A stretch of DNA of 64,000 nt, from positions 868,001 through 932,000 of the forward strand of contig NZ_CP049934.1 in the NCBI RefSeq assembly GCF_011382965.1, read 5' to 3'. The translations under genes and the position numbers were made by a program. The notes under the pieces are model-generated. The model ran no database searches. It was given only the letters and a program-made list of their open reading frames with translations, and had not been told where the DNA came from. The DNA comes from Leucobacter insecticola. GTDB taxonomy: Bacteria; Actinomycetota; Actinomycetes; Actinomycetales; Microbacteriaceae. Below, piece by piece: positions 38,349 through 47,529 of the stretch (within the stretch, counting starts at the first letter, position 1; each line of letters starts with the position of its first letter).

Positions 38349-39338
38349 CTAACGCACACGCAGGACGGTGTCGACGGAGACCTCAAAGGCTGTCGCCTCG
38401 CCGAGTTCTTCGCCGTCAATTTCGAGCATCAGGGGCATCGGAAGCTCGACGCGCACGCTGCGCGCGCGGAGGTGGGAGGCGGAGTTCGAGCTTTCCGCGG
38501 AGGGGGTATCCGAGGCCATTTGCCGGATAATCCGCTTCACCCCGTTGTCCCAGACCATGTTGCGCATGGTGTCGAGCCAGGCGGCCAGGCCGTCCGCACG
38601 CAGCACGAGCAGGTCGAGTTCGCCATCATCGGGCACGGCGTCGGGCAACAGGGAGAAGCCCCCCGGGAGTGTGCCGCAGTTCGCGATCAGCAGCGTGTGG
38701 GCGCGCTCGGGCATCGCCTCGCCGCCGTCGATGAAGAGTGAAAAGTCGACCACGTCGGTGCTTGCGGCGGCGCGTCCCAGTGACTCAACGTAGGCCAACC
38801 AGCCGGCCTTTGCTTTCAGCTCGTCGTTGGTCTCCACAATCATTTGGGCGTCGATCCCGAAGCCAAGCATCACCACAAAGTCGGCGCGTGTCCGTGAGCC
38901 GTCAGCGCGAGTGACCTCGACCGTGCCGAGATCGAGGGGCGCGGCCTCGCGGGTGAGCGCGCGCTCGAACGCGGCCTGCGGGTTGCCGAGCGGGATCTGG
39001 AGGTTGCGGGCAAGCAGGTTGCCGGTGCCGAGCGGGACGATGCCGAGCTCCGCGCCGGATCCTGCCGGCTCACCTGGCTTGCTGGACTCACCCAGTTGCT
39101 CGGCGACCGCGCGCACGGTGCCGTCACCGCCAACCGCGATGATGAGCGAGCACCCGGCCGCGAGCGCCCGCGCGGTAGCTTCTTGCCCCGGATCGTCTGG
39201 CGTCGTCTCGAACCAGTGTGCGTCGGGGGCGGGATCCTCGGCGCCGAGAGTCGCTTGCAGCGCCGCGTCGAGCGCATCCTGGAGCACGCCACTGTCGACC
39301 TTTGTTGGGTTCCAGACAATGCCGAACGATGTTCCCAT
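38349..39338 (-). CDS. Diacylglycerol kinase-fold lipid kinase
   Basis: 329-aa member of the DAGK/sphingosine kinase/YegS family. The catalytic site shows IIAVGGDGTVRAVAEQL, GIVPLGTGNLLARNLQIPLG, and GFGIDAQMI; the C-terminal beta-domain ends with LMLEIDGEELGEATAF. It would phosphorylate diacylglycerol or a related lipid with ATP. ATG 39338 has GGGGAGA upstream; the frame runs further to 39824 but without family similarity. Confidence 0.9.
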   Translation of the reverse strand: MGTSFGIVWNPTKVDSGVLQDALDAALQATLGAEDPAPDAHWFETTPDDPGQEATARALAAGCSLIIAVGGDGTVRAVAEQLGESSKPGEPAGSGAELGIVPLGTGNLLARNLQIPLGNPQAAFERALTREAAPLDLGTVEVTRADGSRTRADFVVMLGFGIDAQMIVETNDELKAKAGWLAYVESLGRAAASTDVVDFSLFIDGGEAMPERAHTLLIANCGTLPGGFSLLPDAVPDDGELDLLVLRADGLAAWLDTMRNMVWDNGVKRIIRQMASDTPSAESSNSASHLRARSVRVELPMPLMLEIDGEELGEATAFEVSVDTVLRVR

Positions 39339-39400
39339 GGGTGTCTCCCCGCTGTGTGTCCCGGTCCGGATGCTTTGCAGCGTACTCCGCGGCGCTGTGC

Positions 39401-39423
39401 TCAGGATCAGGATCAGGATCAGG
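39401..39423. repeat. Tandem hexanucleotide repeat at a stop codon
   Basis: TCAGGA is repeated about four times. Read on the minus strand it places four TGA codons in frame, one every 6 nt, at the end of the SRPBCC-like gene. Likely chance expansion, but it makes read-through impossible. Confidence 0.7.
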
Positions 39424-40009
39424 TGAGCGTTGCGAGCAGGGATTTCCAGTGCGCGCGCCACTCCTCGATGTTGTCTCCGTCGGGGAGCCCGTCTTGGCTG
39501 ACCGCGACAATGATCTTGGTACCGGAGTCGTTGGCGTTGTCGCCGGGCTTGACGCTTGCTGCGACCTCCACCCGCCCGGCGCCCTCGATGTCGCGCCGCC
39601 AAAACGTGCGCTTCTCGGTGCGGGATCGCCGCGGCTCCCCGGCTGCGTACCCCAGATGCTCGGTGAGGGGATCCGCCGCCGCGGCCCACGCGGTGATGAG
39701 CGCGTCGCGGTCCCCGAAGAGCGTGCGGCTCGCGCTCACTCGAAACGAGCCGGTCGACGATTGCCCTGGCACCCGCAACCCGGTGTGCTGCTCGTAGGCG
39801 ATCGCGATTCCCTGTGCCCACCAATCAGGGTTCTTGACGGTGTCCGGCACGGCGGCACGCGCGATGATGGCGATCTTCGAGTGTGGTAGCTCGCGCGCGC
39901 CCTGTGCCTCGAAGATCTCCACCCAATCCGCCCAGCTGCGCCCGGTCGCCCGCTCGATCCCGGGGACCGACTCGGGTCGCGTCTGATTCGCGCTGGGGGT
40001 GGTGCTCAT
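39419..40009 (-). CDS. DUF4287/SRPBCC-like hypothetical protein
   Basis: 196 aa. The N-terminal part (TGRSWADWVEIFEAQGAREL, then NPDWWAQGIAIAYEQHTGLR) looks like the DUF4287 segment found before SRPBCC domains in actinobacteria; the C-terminal half (VSASRTL, RVEVAASVK, WRAHWKSLLATL) fits a small ligand-binding AHSA1-like fold. No catalytic residues recognised. Divergent from the dGTPase gene by 72 bp. Confidence 0.75.
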   Translation of the reverse strand: MSTTPSANQTRPESVPGIERATGRSWADWVEIFEAQGARELPHSKIAIIARAAVPDTVKNPDWWAQGIAIAYEQHTGLRVPGQSSTGSFRVSASRTLFGDRDALITAWAAAADPLTEHLGYAAGEPRRSRTEKRTFWRRDIEGAGRVEVAASVKPGDNANDSGTKIIVAVSQDGLPDGDNIEEWRAHWKSLLATLT

Positions 40010-40081
40010 TCTCTGCCTCCTGGACTTCTCGACATTCTATCCCTCGGCGGTGTTTGGCAGTGGGCGTGCTTGAATGGTGGC

Positions 40082-41755
40082 ATGAGCGATGTGCACAGCG
40101 GCGAGCGCGTGATCCGCGAGTCTCGGCGATACACCGAGACCGAGGGGTCGCAACACCGCCTGGCGCCCTCGGGCGCGGGCGAGTCCCTTGACCTTGAAGC
40201 CATTGCTGCTGAGGCAGACGGGTTCGTCGCGGACGATTCGGGTGGGCAGACGCGTGATCCCGAGTCTTTCCGCATCGATCTTGAGCGGATCCGCTTCTCG
40301 TCCTATTTCGCCAGGCTTTCCGATGTCACCCAGGTGGTGCCCAGATCCGGCGTCGGCCCGGTGATGCACAACCGGCTCACCCACTCGCTGAAGGTGAGCG
40401 CTGTCGCCCGCGTGATCGGGTCTCAGCTTGCGGGGCACGCCAGGCGCCACGCGGAATTTGTGCGGGGTGAGCGCGCCACGGACGATGTGGCGGGAGCGAT
40501 CGTAACCCGGCTCGGCGGCTGCGACACCATCGTCGTGCAAGCCGCCGCCCACGCGCACGATCTCGGGCATCCGCCCTTCGGTCACCTCGGCGAGCGCGTG
40601 CTCGACCGTGTTGCCCGCGAACAGTTGGGGCTCGCCGAGGGGTTCGAGGGAAACGCACAGAGCTTCAGGATCCTGACCCAGCTCGATACGCTCGGGCGCG
40701 ACTTTCCGGGGCTGAATCTGACCGCTGCCGTGCGGGCAGCGACGCTGAAGTATCCGTGGACGCGGTCGGAGTGGATCGGTGTGAGCCTCAGTGATGTTCC
40801 CGTGGCTGAGCGGCCGCGCGGCGTGGGCCACGATGTTGCCGGCGGTGCCGAAAAGTTCTCCACCTATTCGCTTGAGGCTGCGGAGATGGAGGAGGCGCTC
40901 GCCGCGTTCCCGCAGATCGCGCGCGGCGCGCAGACGGTGGAGTGCGCGGTGATGGATCTCGCCGACGACATTGCGTACGCGGTGCACGATCTGGATGATT
41001 TCACCCGCGCCGGTGTGCTGCAGCAGGCCGCCGTGACGGGCGAGTTGCGGGCGTGGCTGGATCGCGCCGCGGGCTTCGCCGATGCTGAACTGTCGGAGTT
41101 GGGAACTCGCTGGCGGGCACCGGGCTGTTCCCTCGAACTGCTCTGGCGTCGCCTGCAACTGAAGGACAGTTGGATCGCTGATCGTGATGCGTTTGCCGCC
41201 GCCGTCGAACACGTCAGCCAGGAAATCGCGGAGTCGCTGCTCGCTGTTCCCTACGACGGCGGGATCGAGAGCGAGCGGGCGGTGTCGGGTTTCACTCGCC
41301 GCTGGATCGAACACCTGCGCACCTCCATCGTTGTTGAGGAGTATCCGCACGTTCGTAGTGGTCACGTGCGCCTCGACCAGCAGGCCTGGCACGAGGTGAT
41401 GGTGCTGAAGTTCGTGCACTCGCACTTCGTGCTTGAACGCCCGGAGCTCGCGCTTCCGCAGCGGGGCCACGCGCACATTGTTGAGAGCCTGGTGCTCGGC
41501 TTTGACGAGTGGCTGAGTGAACCGCAGGACGCGGTGCGGGCGCCCAGACGCCTCGTCGAGTGGGTGGATGAAGCGACCGAGGCGGCATTCGTGTTGCGGG
41601 CGGATCGGCCGGAGCTGGTGAGCGGCGACACGAGTGACACCGGCCTGGTGCGGCAGGGGCGTACCCGCGCGATCCTGGACTACGTCTCGTCCCTCAGTGA
41701 CCAGCAGGCGATCACCACCTATCGCGCCCTCTGCGGCGAAGCTGGCGATCGCTAA
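40082..41755 (+). CDS. dgt: Deoxyguanosinetriphosphate triphosphohydrolase-like protein
   Basis: HD-domain nucleotide hydrolase, 557 aa, splitting dGTP (or other dNTPs) to nucleoside and triphosphate. The HD motif is plain: VMHNRLTHSLKVSAVAR, AAAHAHDLGHPPFGHLGE, and MDLADDIAYAVHDLDDF. Longer than the common 420-aa form through N-terminal and central inserts. ATG 40082 chosen; ATG 40070 is equally in frame. Confidence 0.92.
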   Translation: MSDVHSGERVIRESRRYTETEGSQHRLAPSGAGESLDLEAIAAEADGFVADDSGGQTRDPESFRIDLERIRFSSYFARLSDVTQVVPRSGVGPVMHNRLTHSLKVSAVARVIGSQLAGHARRHAEFVRGERATDDVAGAIVTRLGGCDTIVVQAAAHAHDLGHPPFGHLGERVLDRVAREQLGLAEGFEGNAQSFRILTQLDTLGRDFPGLNLTAAVRAATLKYPWTRSEWIGVSLSDVPVAERPRGVGHDVAGGAEKFSTYSLEAAEMEEALAAFPQIARGAQTVECAVMDLADDIAYAVHDLDDFTRAGVLQQAAVTGELRAWLDRAAGFADAELSELGTRWRAPGCSLELLWRRLQLKDSWIADRDAFAAAVEHVSQEIAESLLAVPYDGGIESERAVSGFTRRWIEHLRTSIVVEEYPHVRSGHVRLDQQAWHEVMVLKFVHSHFVLERPELALPQRGHAHIVESLVLGFDEWLSEPQDAVRAPRRLVEWVDEATEAAFVLRADRPELVSGDTSDTGLVRQGRTRAILDYVSSLSDQQAITTYRALCGEAGDR

Positions 41756-41972
41756 CCGCGGGCCCGACTCTTGCCGCAGGATCGTCACAGAACGAAAAAT
41801 TATTGCAGAAATCGAGGGTGGCCCACAAGCCTCAGATTTCGTGATTCTGAGACTTTGATGACTGTCTAGACTGTTGGCTCGGTGTGGGTATATCTTGTGA
41901 TTCACATTGAAGCTCGCTCTTCATGGGGAACGCAGATGCAATCCTCGGAGCACTCAGTCAAAGGAGACGGAC

Positions 41973-42218
41973 ATGTCGGATCACGAGCAAGTCGGACAGG
42001 GCCAGGCATCGGCAGAAATGCGCAGCATTCGCGACTGGGCTGATCTTGGCCAAGAAATGTGGTCGTACCTCACGGGACGTCACGCCATGGTGAATTACTC
42101 ATTCGACGATATGACCGTCGAGGTGCCGCGAGACATTGGCCCGGACGCGCCGCGTGCGGTCTGGAAGTTCAACGGCACCGTGCGGATCACGACCAGCGAT
42201 GATCATGCAGAGGGGTGA
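41973..42218 (+). CDS. Small hypothetical protein paired with an FHA protein
   Basis: 81 aa, acidic, no membrane segment. Visible: IRDWADLGQEMWSYLTGRHA and FDDMTVEVPRDIG. ATG 41973 has AAAGGAGACGG upstream, a strong site. Its stop overlaps the start of the FHA-domain gene, so the two are translated together and probably interact. I do not recognise a family. Confidence 0.8.
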   Translation: MSDHEQVGQGQASAEMRSIRDWADLGQEMWSYLTGRHAMVNYSFDDMTVEVPRDIGPDAPRAVWKFNGTVRITTSDDHAEG

Positions 42219-43129
42219 GTGTTGTGGCTACCACGACCCGATTCGATGTCGATGTCAGCTTCGGGGTAACACTGCCCGGGGCTGACGGCCACCACGAGAA
42301 GCACGTGACGGGCACCATTCAGGCCGCCGGATCCGACATCGTCGTAAACTGCGACAGCCCGGAGGCGTTCCTGGAAACCGGTGCCAAGCACCAGACGGCC
42401 CTGCGCGCGTTGGCCGAAGTACTGGCCGCTCAGGGCACCACGATTTCCGTTGAGGGCCCCGGCGGAATGGTCGTTCGCATGGGCGATCTGCAGGGTCCCC
42501 TGGTGCAGCGTCTGTTGCTGCGAAGCCGTCATATCGAGTTTGGGCCCGGCATCAAACTCACCTCGTTGCTCAGCGCGGGAGGGGCTTCACGGCACGCAGA
42601 TTCGACGCTCTCGTTGCTCCCTCCCTCAACGCTCAGCCCAATGCTCCCCACCTTCCGGCGGAACATCGTGAGGACGGTCACCACCACCAACTTCGGCTAC
42701 GGCGCGGGCCACCCCCGGCTCGCGTACGTGCTCGACTCTGAACGGTGGAACGGTTCTGCTCCCCGCATTTTCGATCTCACCAAGAAGGTGACAACGATCG
42801 GATCCGCGCAGGAATCGGACCTGGTGCTTCCCGGGGCGAGACTGCTGCACGCTGAGATTCGGCACACGCCCGAGGACGAGTATGTGCTCATCACGCACGG
42901 TCCAGCAAGCACGGGCATCGATCCCAAGCACACCACGGCAAAGGGCGCAGAAGGAGGAGTGCTGCTGCGCAGCGGAGCCAGGATTGGGATCGGGGAGTGG
43001 CGCTTGGCCTTCTTCCGGGAAGAGTATGCCGATCACGGCCGACCGTTTGGAGGACGAGCCGGCGGGGAATGGGCGCATCAGCGGCCTCAGCCGCCGAGGA
43101 AGATCTACCGTGAAGAGGGAGATGAGTAG
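42215..43129 (+). CDS. FHA domain-containing protein
   Basis: 304 aa. The C-terminal forkhead-associated domain reads TTIGSAQESDLVLPGARLLH, then VLLRSGARIGIGEWRLAFFR; the usual RxS phosphothreonine-binding residues are only partly kept, so phosphopeptide binding is uncertain. The tail (ADHGRPFGGRAGGEW) is common in actinobacterial FHA proteins. The N-terminal half (residues 1-150) is of unknown fold. GTG start overlaps the upstream stop. Confidence 0.85.
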   Translation: MSVVATTTRFDVDVSFGVTLPGADGHHEKHVTGTIQAAGSDIVVNCDSPEAFLETGAKHQTALRALAEVLAAQGTTISVEGPGGMVVRMGDLQGPLVQRLLLRSRHIEFGPGIKLTSLLSAGGASRHADSTLSLLPPSTLSPMLPTFRRNIVRTVTTTNFGYGAGHPRLAYVLDSERWNGSAPRIFDLTKKVTTIGSAQESDLVLPGARLLHAEIRHTPEDEYVLITHGPASTGIDPKHTTAKGAEGGVLLRSGARIGIGEWRLAFFREEYADHGRPFGGRAGGEWAHQRPQPPRKIYREEGDE

Positions 43130-43162
43130 CGGGAATCGTTCGCGGGGAGGTGCCGCAACTCC

Positions 43163-43855
43163 TTAGCCGGGCAGGTGAAACTCGCGGGTGACATCCCACT
43201 CGGGTGCCCACTCGAGCGCGGTAAACAGGTTCGAGAGCAGGATCCCCGTGAAGCCCCAGACGATACGTCCGCCAAACCGCGGGGCCAGCTGGAAGGCGGG
43301 CCCCCGGAAGGTGGTTCTGCCGCGTCTGAGCACCGAGGTGCCGCGGGCCGCCGGATCCAGGAGTTCTGCGACCGGCGTGCGAAACACCTCGACCGACTCG
43401 CTCGTATCCGCCGCCACCGGGCTCGGCAGTGACCACCAGCCGAGGACAGGAGTGACGAGATTGTTGCTGACGGGAATATGGACCTCGGGGAGCGCTCCCA
43501 GTACCTCCACGCCGCTGGGATCCAGGTCCGTCTCCTCCGCGGCCTCGCGCAGTGCGGTCATGCTGAGATCACGATCCCCGGGCTCCACGCCGCCGCCGGG
43601 AAACGCGATTTCGCCGGGGTGGTGACGGAGCGTGTCAGCGCGCCGGATCAGGAGCACGTCAAGCTCCGGCGCGACGGTGATAGCGGCGGAGGGATTGGTG
43701 GCGAGGCTGCGATCGAGTGCGCCAAACAGGATCAGCACCGAGGACTGCCGGATGGGCTGCTCGGCGCGGAAGCCCTGGGGCGTGTAGTCCAGCGTCACAC
43801 CGCGCTGCATGAGCGCACGAAGCTCCTGACGGGCCTGTTCGGCTGAGCGTGACAT
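43163..43855 (-). CDS. Nudix hydrolase, CoA pyrophosphatase-like
   Basis: 230 aa. Nudix box with GGGVEPGDRDLSMTALREAA and EETDL, preceded by RHHPGEIAFPG, the LLTxR/NUDT7-type signature of CoA diphosphatases. Would cleave CoA or a related nucleotide to phosphopantetheine and nucleotide. ATG 43855 is the probable start; ATG 43891 is in frame upstream. Confidence 0.88.
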   Translation of the reverse strand: MSRSAEQARQELRALMQRGVTLDYTPQGFRAEQPIRQSSVLILFGALDRSLATNPSAAITVAPELDVLLIRRADTLRHHPGEIAFPGGGVEPGDRDLSMTALREAAEETDLDPSGVEVLGALPEVHIPVSNNLVTPVLGWWSLPSPVAADTSESVEVFRTPVAELLDPAARGTSVLRRGRTTFRGPAFQLAPRFGGRIVWGFTGILLSNLFTALEWAPEWDVTREFHLPG

Positions 43856-43916
43856 GCCAGCCAGCCTATCCCTCGCTTCGCCCGCCGTCACGCTCCGCGC
43901 TGTCTAGCCGGAGGGT

Positions 43917-43999
43917 GAGGTCCCAGAAAGCTGGCGAGGTCCCATGAAAACTGCGCGCAAAGATCCTGGGACCTCGCAGTTATTGTGGGACCTCGCCAG
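43917..43999. repeat. Intergenic interleaved dyad element (A-B-A'-B')
   Basis: The word AGGTCCCA occurs twice direct and twice inverse. GAGGTCCCAG (43917) pairs with CTGGGACCTC (43966), while CTGGCGAGGTCCCA (43931) pairs with TGGGACCTCGCCAG (43986). The pairs interleave, a pseudoknot-like order. It lies between the Nudix start and the end of a surface-protein gene. Confidence 0.7.
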
Positions 44000-44020
44000 C
44001 CCGAAGCAGCCCCGTCTTCG

Positions 44021-45721
44021 TCAGGCGCTGCGGCGCAGGCGGCGGAGCAGGACGCTCCCTCCAGCGGCGAGGAGCAGGATCGCGCCAAGGGTGACGGGCA
44101 GCGATGCGCTCGCGCCGGTAACCGCGAGCGCCGGGGCGGCAGCCGCCCCGCCCGAGGTGGTCGCTGCAGAGCTGCCCGCTCCGGTCACGGTCGTGGGTGT
44201 TGTGAGATCCTTGTCCTCCTGCGCGTACACCGCCCGCAGAGTGATGTTGCCCATAGATCCCGCCGCCACGATCGTGCTTGGATCATTGATGACCACCTCC
44301 GAGCCAGCGACCCCGTCCCTGCTCAGCACCCAGTGCGAGAAATACTCGGAGGAGTTACCCGGCACCGGCTTGCTTGAGAGCCCGAGGGTGTCTTCGATCG
44401 TGTAGCTCGTTGGCGCGGTGACACCGCTTGGCCAGTTTCCGCCGTGCAGATCGTAGGTGATTGTGTATTTGATTGGGCGGACGTCTGCGACGAACTGGTA
44501 GTTGTGGAAGGTGCCCTTGGTGATGGTGTAGGAGAATACGGGATCGCTCGCGTCATCGATCAGCCAGCCGAAGAACTCGTAGCCGGGTTTCGGATCAACC
44601 GTCGGGTTGGCGATCGAATCCTCATCGACGTTCGTGAAATCAGTGAGTGCGGGGCCGGTGAGCGAGGCGTGCGGACCGGGATCAAAAGAGATGACGGATC
44701 GTTCGACCGGCATCATCACGCTGCCTGTTTGACCAAACCCTGTGAGGTCGATCGGCGAGGCCTGCGGTGCCGTGACCCACAGGCCGGCGTCGCCTGCGAC
44801 CGCGTCGCTCCACGTCGCTACTGTGCCCACTGCCGGCGCGGCCGCCGATGAGAAGGCGTCGCCGCCGGCAAATGCGCCGACGAGGTCGCCAGCGAACTGG
44901 GGTGACGCACCCGAGGCGCGCACGCGGGTCGGGTGCGCGTAGTCGCTGCCGGTGATGGTGATGCCCTCGATGCGGATGGGGCTGTAGCCGCCACCGATAC
45001 CGGAGCCGTAGGTGCTTCGGGCGGTAACGTCGCCGCCGCTGATCGTGATGCCGGTGGTGCCGCCCGATCCGCTGCCGCCGCCGATGCCAGCGCCACCCTT
45101 TGAGGTGGCGGTGATGGTGCCGCCTTCGATGAAGATGTTGGAACCGTCAGTAAGGCGCTGACCGCCGATGGCCGCCCCGTCGCCCGTCGTGGTTGCGGTG
45201 AGAGTGCCCGTGGTGCCGGGCGCATTGGCGATGGTGAGCTTACCGTCGACGTTGCTCTTCTGTAGCGCGGCGCGTGTCGAGGTGACCCCGTTGTCTTGCA
45301 GGAGCGTGTTGCTGCCTGAGAGGAGGATCGTCACGTCGGCGCTCGGCTCAGCCACTTCGATGGCGGCATTTGCTGCTCCCGGTGAGGAGATGTTGACACC
45401 GTCAAGCGTCAGTTCAACCGTGCCGGTGACCGGGGCCCAGTTGCCTGGCTGGATCACGATCGTTGTCGTTGTGGGTGTCGCTGGATCGGCTTGTGTCACC
45501 GTGTGGCTGCCGGTGCCGAGCACGAGAGCCGGAGTTGCGCCGACCGTGCCGCACGTCATGTGGTCGACGCTGTCCGTCGTGACGAGCAGATCCCCGCAGC
45601 TGAAGTCGGCAGCGCTTGCGGGTTGGGTTGTGGCCAGAATCGGTGAGAGCACCAAGGCCCCGACCATTGCAACTGCTCCAGTTGTAGAAAAAAAGCGCCC
45701 AGTTGGCACACTATCCCCCAT
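44021..45721 (-). CDS. Cell-wall surface protein with InlB-type repeats, LAVTG sorting signal
   Basis: 566-aa secreted protein: signal peptide (cut near PASAA-DFSC), a Gly/Thr/Ser-rich beta-helical carbohydrate-binding-like region (for example GGAGIGGGSGSGGTTGITIS), InlB/Listeria-Bacteroides repeats (GYEFFGWLIDD, YDLHGGNWPSGV, YFSHWVLSRDG), and a C-terminal LAVTG, helix and RRLRRS tail. LAxTG motifs in this family are used by housekeeping class E sortases in actinobacteria. ATG 45721 overlaps the sequence GGGGGATAG. No adhesion target is evident. Confidence 0.88.
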   Translation of the reverse strand: MGDSVPTGRFFSTTGAVAMVGALVLSPILATTQPASAADFSCGDLLVTTDSVDHMTCGTVGATPALVLGTGSHTVTQADPATPTTTTIVIQPGNWAPVTGTVELTLDGVNISSPGAANAAIEVAEPSADVTILLSGSNTLLQDNGVTSTRAALQKSNVDGKLTIANAPGTTGTLTATTTGDGAAIGGQRLTDGSNIFIEGGTITATSKGGAGIGGGSGSGGTTGITISGGDVTARSTYGSGIGGGYSPIRIEGITITGSDYAHPTRVRASGASPQFAGDLVGAFAGGDAFSSAAAPAVGTVATWSDAVAGDAGLWVTAPQASPIDLTGFGQTGSVMMPVERSVISFDPGPHASLTGPALTDFTNVDEDSIANPTVDPKPGYEFFGWLIDDASDPVFSYTITKGTFHNYQFVADVRPIKYTITYDLHGGNWPSGVTAPTSYTIEDTLGLSSKPVPGNSSEYFSHWVLSRDGVAGSEVVINDPSTIVAAGSMGNITLRAVYAQEDKDLTTPTTVTGAGSSAATTSGGAAAAPALAVTGASASLPVTLGAILLLAAGGSVLLRRLRRSA

Positions 45722-45871
45722 TGTTATTGGTACACAGAATCCTTAGTTTATTCCAAACTGAATGATTGTAGCTTGGGGTTCAGATGGTGTCAACGGTCCC
45801 GGATCCGGACCCCAGTTCCCCACTCAGGGGTGCCTCTTTTGGGTTGTCGGTTACTCTCCTTTGGCCTCTCC

Positions 45872-47121
45872 CTACGGCCCGAGCGTCGTCAGCGGCACCA
45901 CATGCACACCGTCACCTCGTGTGTGCGCAACTCCAATGGGAACGACGACCACGCAGGCGGCAGGCGGACGTTCGAATTTTGCGGTGACCCGAAGGAGGTT
46001 GTGCGCCGCCGCGTCAACCGCTGCCTGGCCGAGCTTCACCTCGATGGCGACCCAGTCGCCATCTGTCCCCTCCACAACAATGTCAATCTCATCGCGTCCC
46101 TTCGTATCGCGATAGTGAAAGACTCCCCGCGCCCGCGCGGCCTCCGCGTAGACAAAGCAATCGTGCGTTACCTGTGATTCGAAGAGGTGGCCGAGTGTTT
46201 CGCGCTCTCGCAGCAACCTCTCGGTGCCGGCGCCCAGAAGTGACGCCGCAAGCGACGGATCTGCCAGATGTCGTTTGGGGTCTGCATCGCGGTGGTCCGA
46301 GATCTCAGCTTCGGGGACCACGCCGCCTGATCTTCAAGTACATACATGCGCTGGGCGATATCCACGAGGGTGCGAATGAGCTGGTCTCCGGCGGAAATAT
46401 GCTCCGTTTCGTTGACGCGCCGCTGCATCGCGGCAAGGCTGGCCGGCTGTGCCACCAGCGCGGCGAGGCCCCGGAGAAGGGCGCGGAACCGGCGCGGGTC
46501 CCGCCCCGATCCTGCGAGTGTTGGGAAATCGTGCTCCACGAGATCCGTCACGTAGGCGAGGGCGCGCTGTTGCGCCTCGCCCTCGTCGAGCGTCTGCCAG
46601 CCGGGCCAGCCGCCCGTGATGATACGCCGCACCACGCCCTCAAAGTCAACTTCACTCTGCACGGGCGCTATTGTTTCCCCCTGGAGCAGTGCACGCAACG
46701 AAACCTGTCCGGTGGAGTGCTCTGTCTCGGTGAAGGTCATGGTTCGCATCCGAACGTGGGCAAACCGCCCGGCCCCCGAATGTCGGAGGGGAGTGAGATC
46801 TGGAGCTGCAGATCCGGAGAGAATGAACTGTCCGACGGATCTGCGCGCGTCGACAGCGTGCCGCACCTCATTCCACAATTCCGGCACCATCTGCCACTCG
46901 TCGAGGAGCCGGGGAGTGTCCCCGGCGAGAGCCACCGTTGGCTGCTCGCGACTCAGGATCGCGAGAGGGTCACTGCTGTCGAGACGCAGCTCGGATTTCG
47001 AGAATCGACGAGCACTCTCCGTCTTGCCGACGGCTCTTGCTCCGTCGATCGCGACCGCACCGGCGAACGTCAGCGATTCGGTGATGAGCTGATCCGTGGT
47101 TCGCCGAGTGTAGTCGTCCAT
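45872..47121 (-). CDS. AAA_14 / DUF4143 ATPase (COG1373 type; frame broken)
   Basis: About 416 aa after repair. P-loop GARAVGKTES (Lys33), Walker B RLLDEWQMVP and a sensor-like FILSGSAAPD form the ATPase domain (1-170). A winged-helix linker and the C-terminal DUF4143 region follow, ending in a nuclease-like motif DEIDIVVE...WVAIEVKLGQ of the PD-(D/E)XK type. The frame breaks at GGGG (46313-46316, + strand); one more base joins both parts. The same length and Lys33 position as the ATPase at 55997-57247. Start ATG 47121 follows TATATT by a few bases only, suggesting leaderless mRNA. Function of the family is unknown. Confidence 0.85.
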
Positions 47122-47141
47122 GACGTCAATATAGTGCAGAA

Positions 47142-47233
47142 CAACGGATAAATCCACACCTCATCAACGGATTACTCCACTGCTCATCAACGGATTACTC
47201 CACTCCTGGCCAAGGGCTACTCCACCTTGCGGT
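47142..47233 (-). repeat. Four tandem 23-bp repeats before a DUF4143 ATPase gene
   Basis: Units start at 47142, 47165, 47188 and 47211 (+ strand coordinates). The middle two are CAACGGATTACTCCACT plus six bases and nearly identical; the outer ones are degenerate. Read in the gene's sense each unit is GGAGTAATCCGTTGAT with 7 more bases. The gene-proximal unit abuts a -10 TATATT (47128-47133) and the ATG at 47121. Probable operator or iteron array. Confidence 0.88.
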
Positions 47234-47256
47234 GGGGCACGCCCCTCGCGCGGTGC

Positions 47257-47529
47257 CTACCCGCCAGGAAGCTCGTCGATGCCCTCGGGCACACGCTGCG
47301 ACCGCGCCCAGGGTTCGCGATCCCGCCGCGCAACACGCTTCATTCGCTGCGTTTCCTCGGTTCGTACCCGAGTGAGCACCGCGATCACGGCCGCGCGTTC
47401 CTCGTCGCTGACCGTGCGAGTGACAAAGTGAATGTCTTCTCCGCGCAGGGTCGTGTCAGCCTCGCCAGCGCCCTCGCGGCGAGCTGCGTCGCGTGCAGAG
47501 GCGTCGGGCGGGAGCATCTTCCCGCTCAC
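47257..47529 (-). CDS. Acyl-CoA carboxylase epsilon subunit
   Basis: 90 aa, the size of AccE/PccE. The conserved end [17 protein letters not shown] and the C-terminal REPWARSQR pattern are those of the small actinobacterial carboxylase subunit that tightens the alpha-beta complex. The start overlaps the stop of the beta subunit gene upstream, so they are coupled. Confidence 0.85.
   Translation of the reverse strand: MSGKMLPPDASARDAARREGAGEADTTLRGEDIHFVTRTVSDEERAAVIAVLTRVRTEETQRMKRVARRDREPWARSQRVPEGIDELPGG

Noticed and set aside
41831-41852. CTCAGA...TCTGAG hairpin after the dGTPase gene
   Set aside because: Only about six pairs and no T run; too weak to list as a terminator.
47142-47233. 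Tandem repeats as a small CRISPR array
   Set aside because: Repeats are contiguous with a 23-nt period and no unique spacers of 30 or more nt, and no cas genes are near.
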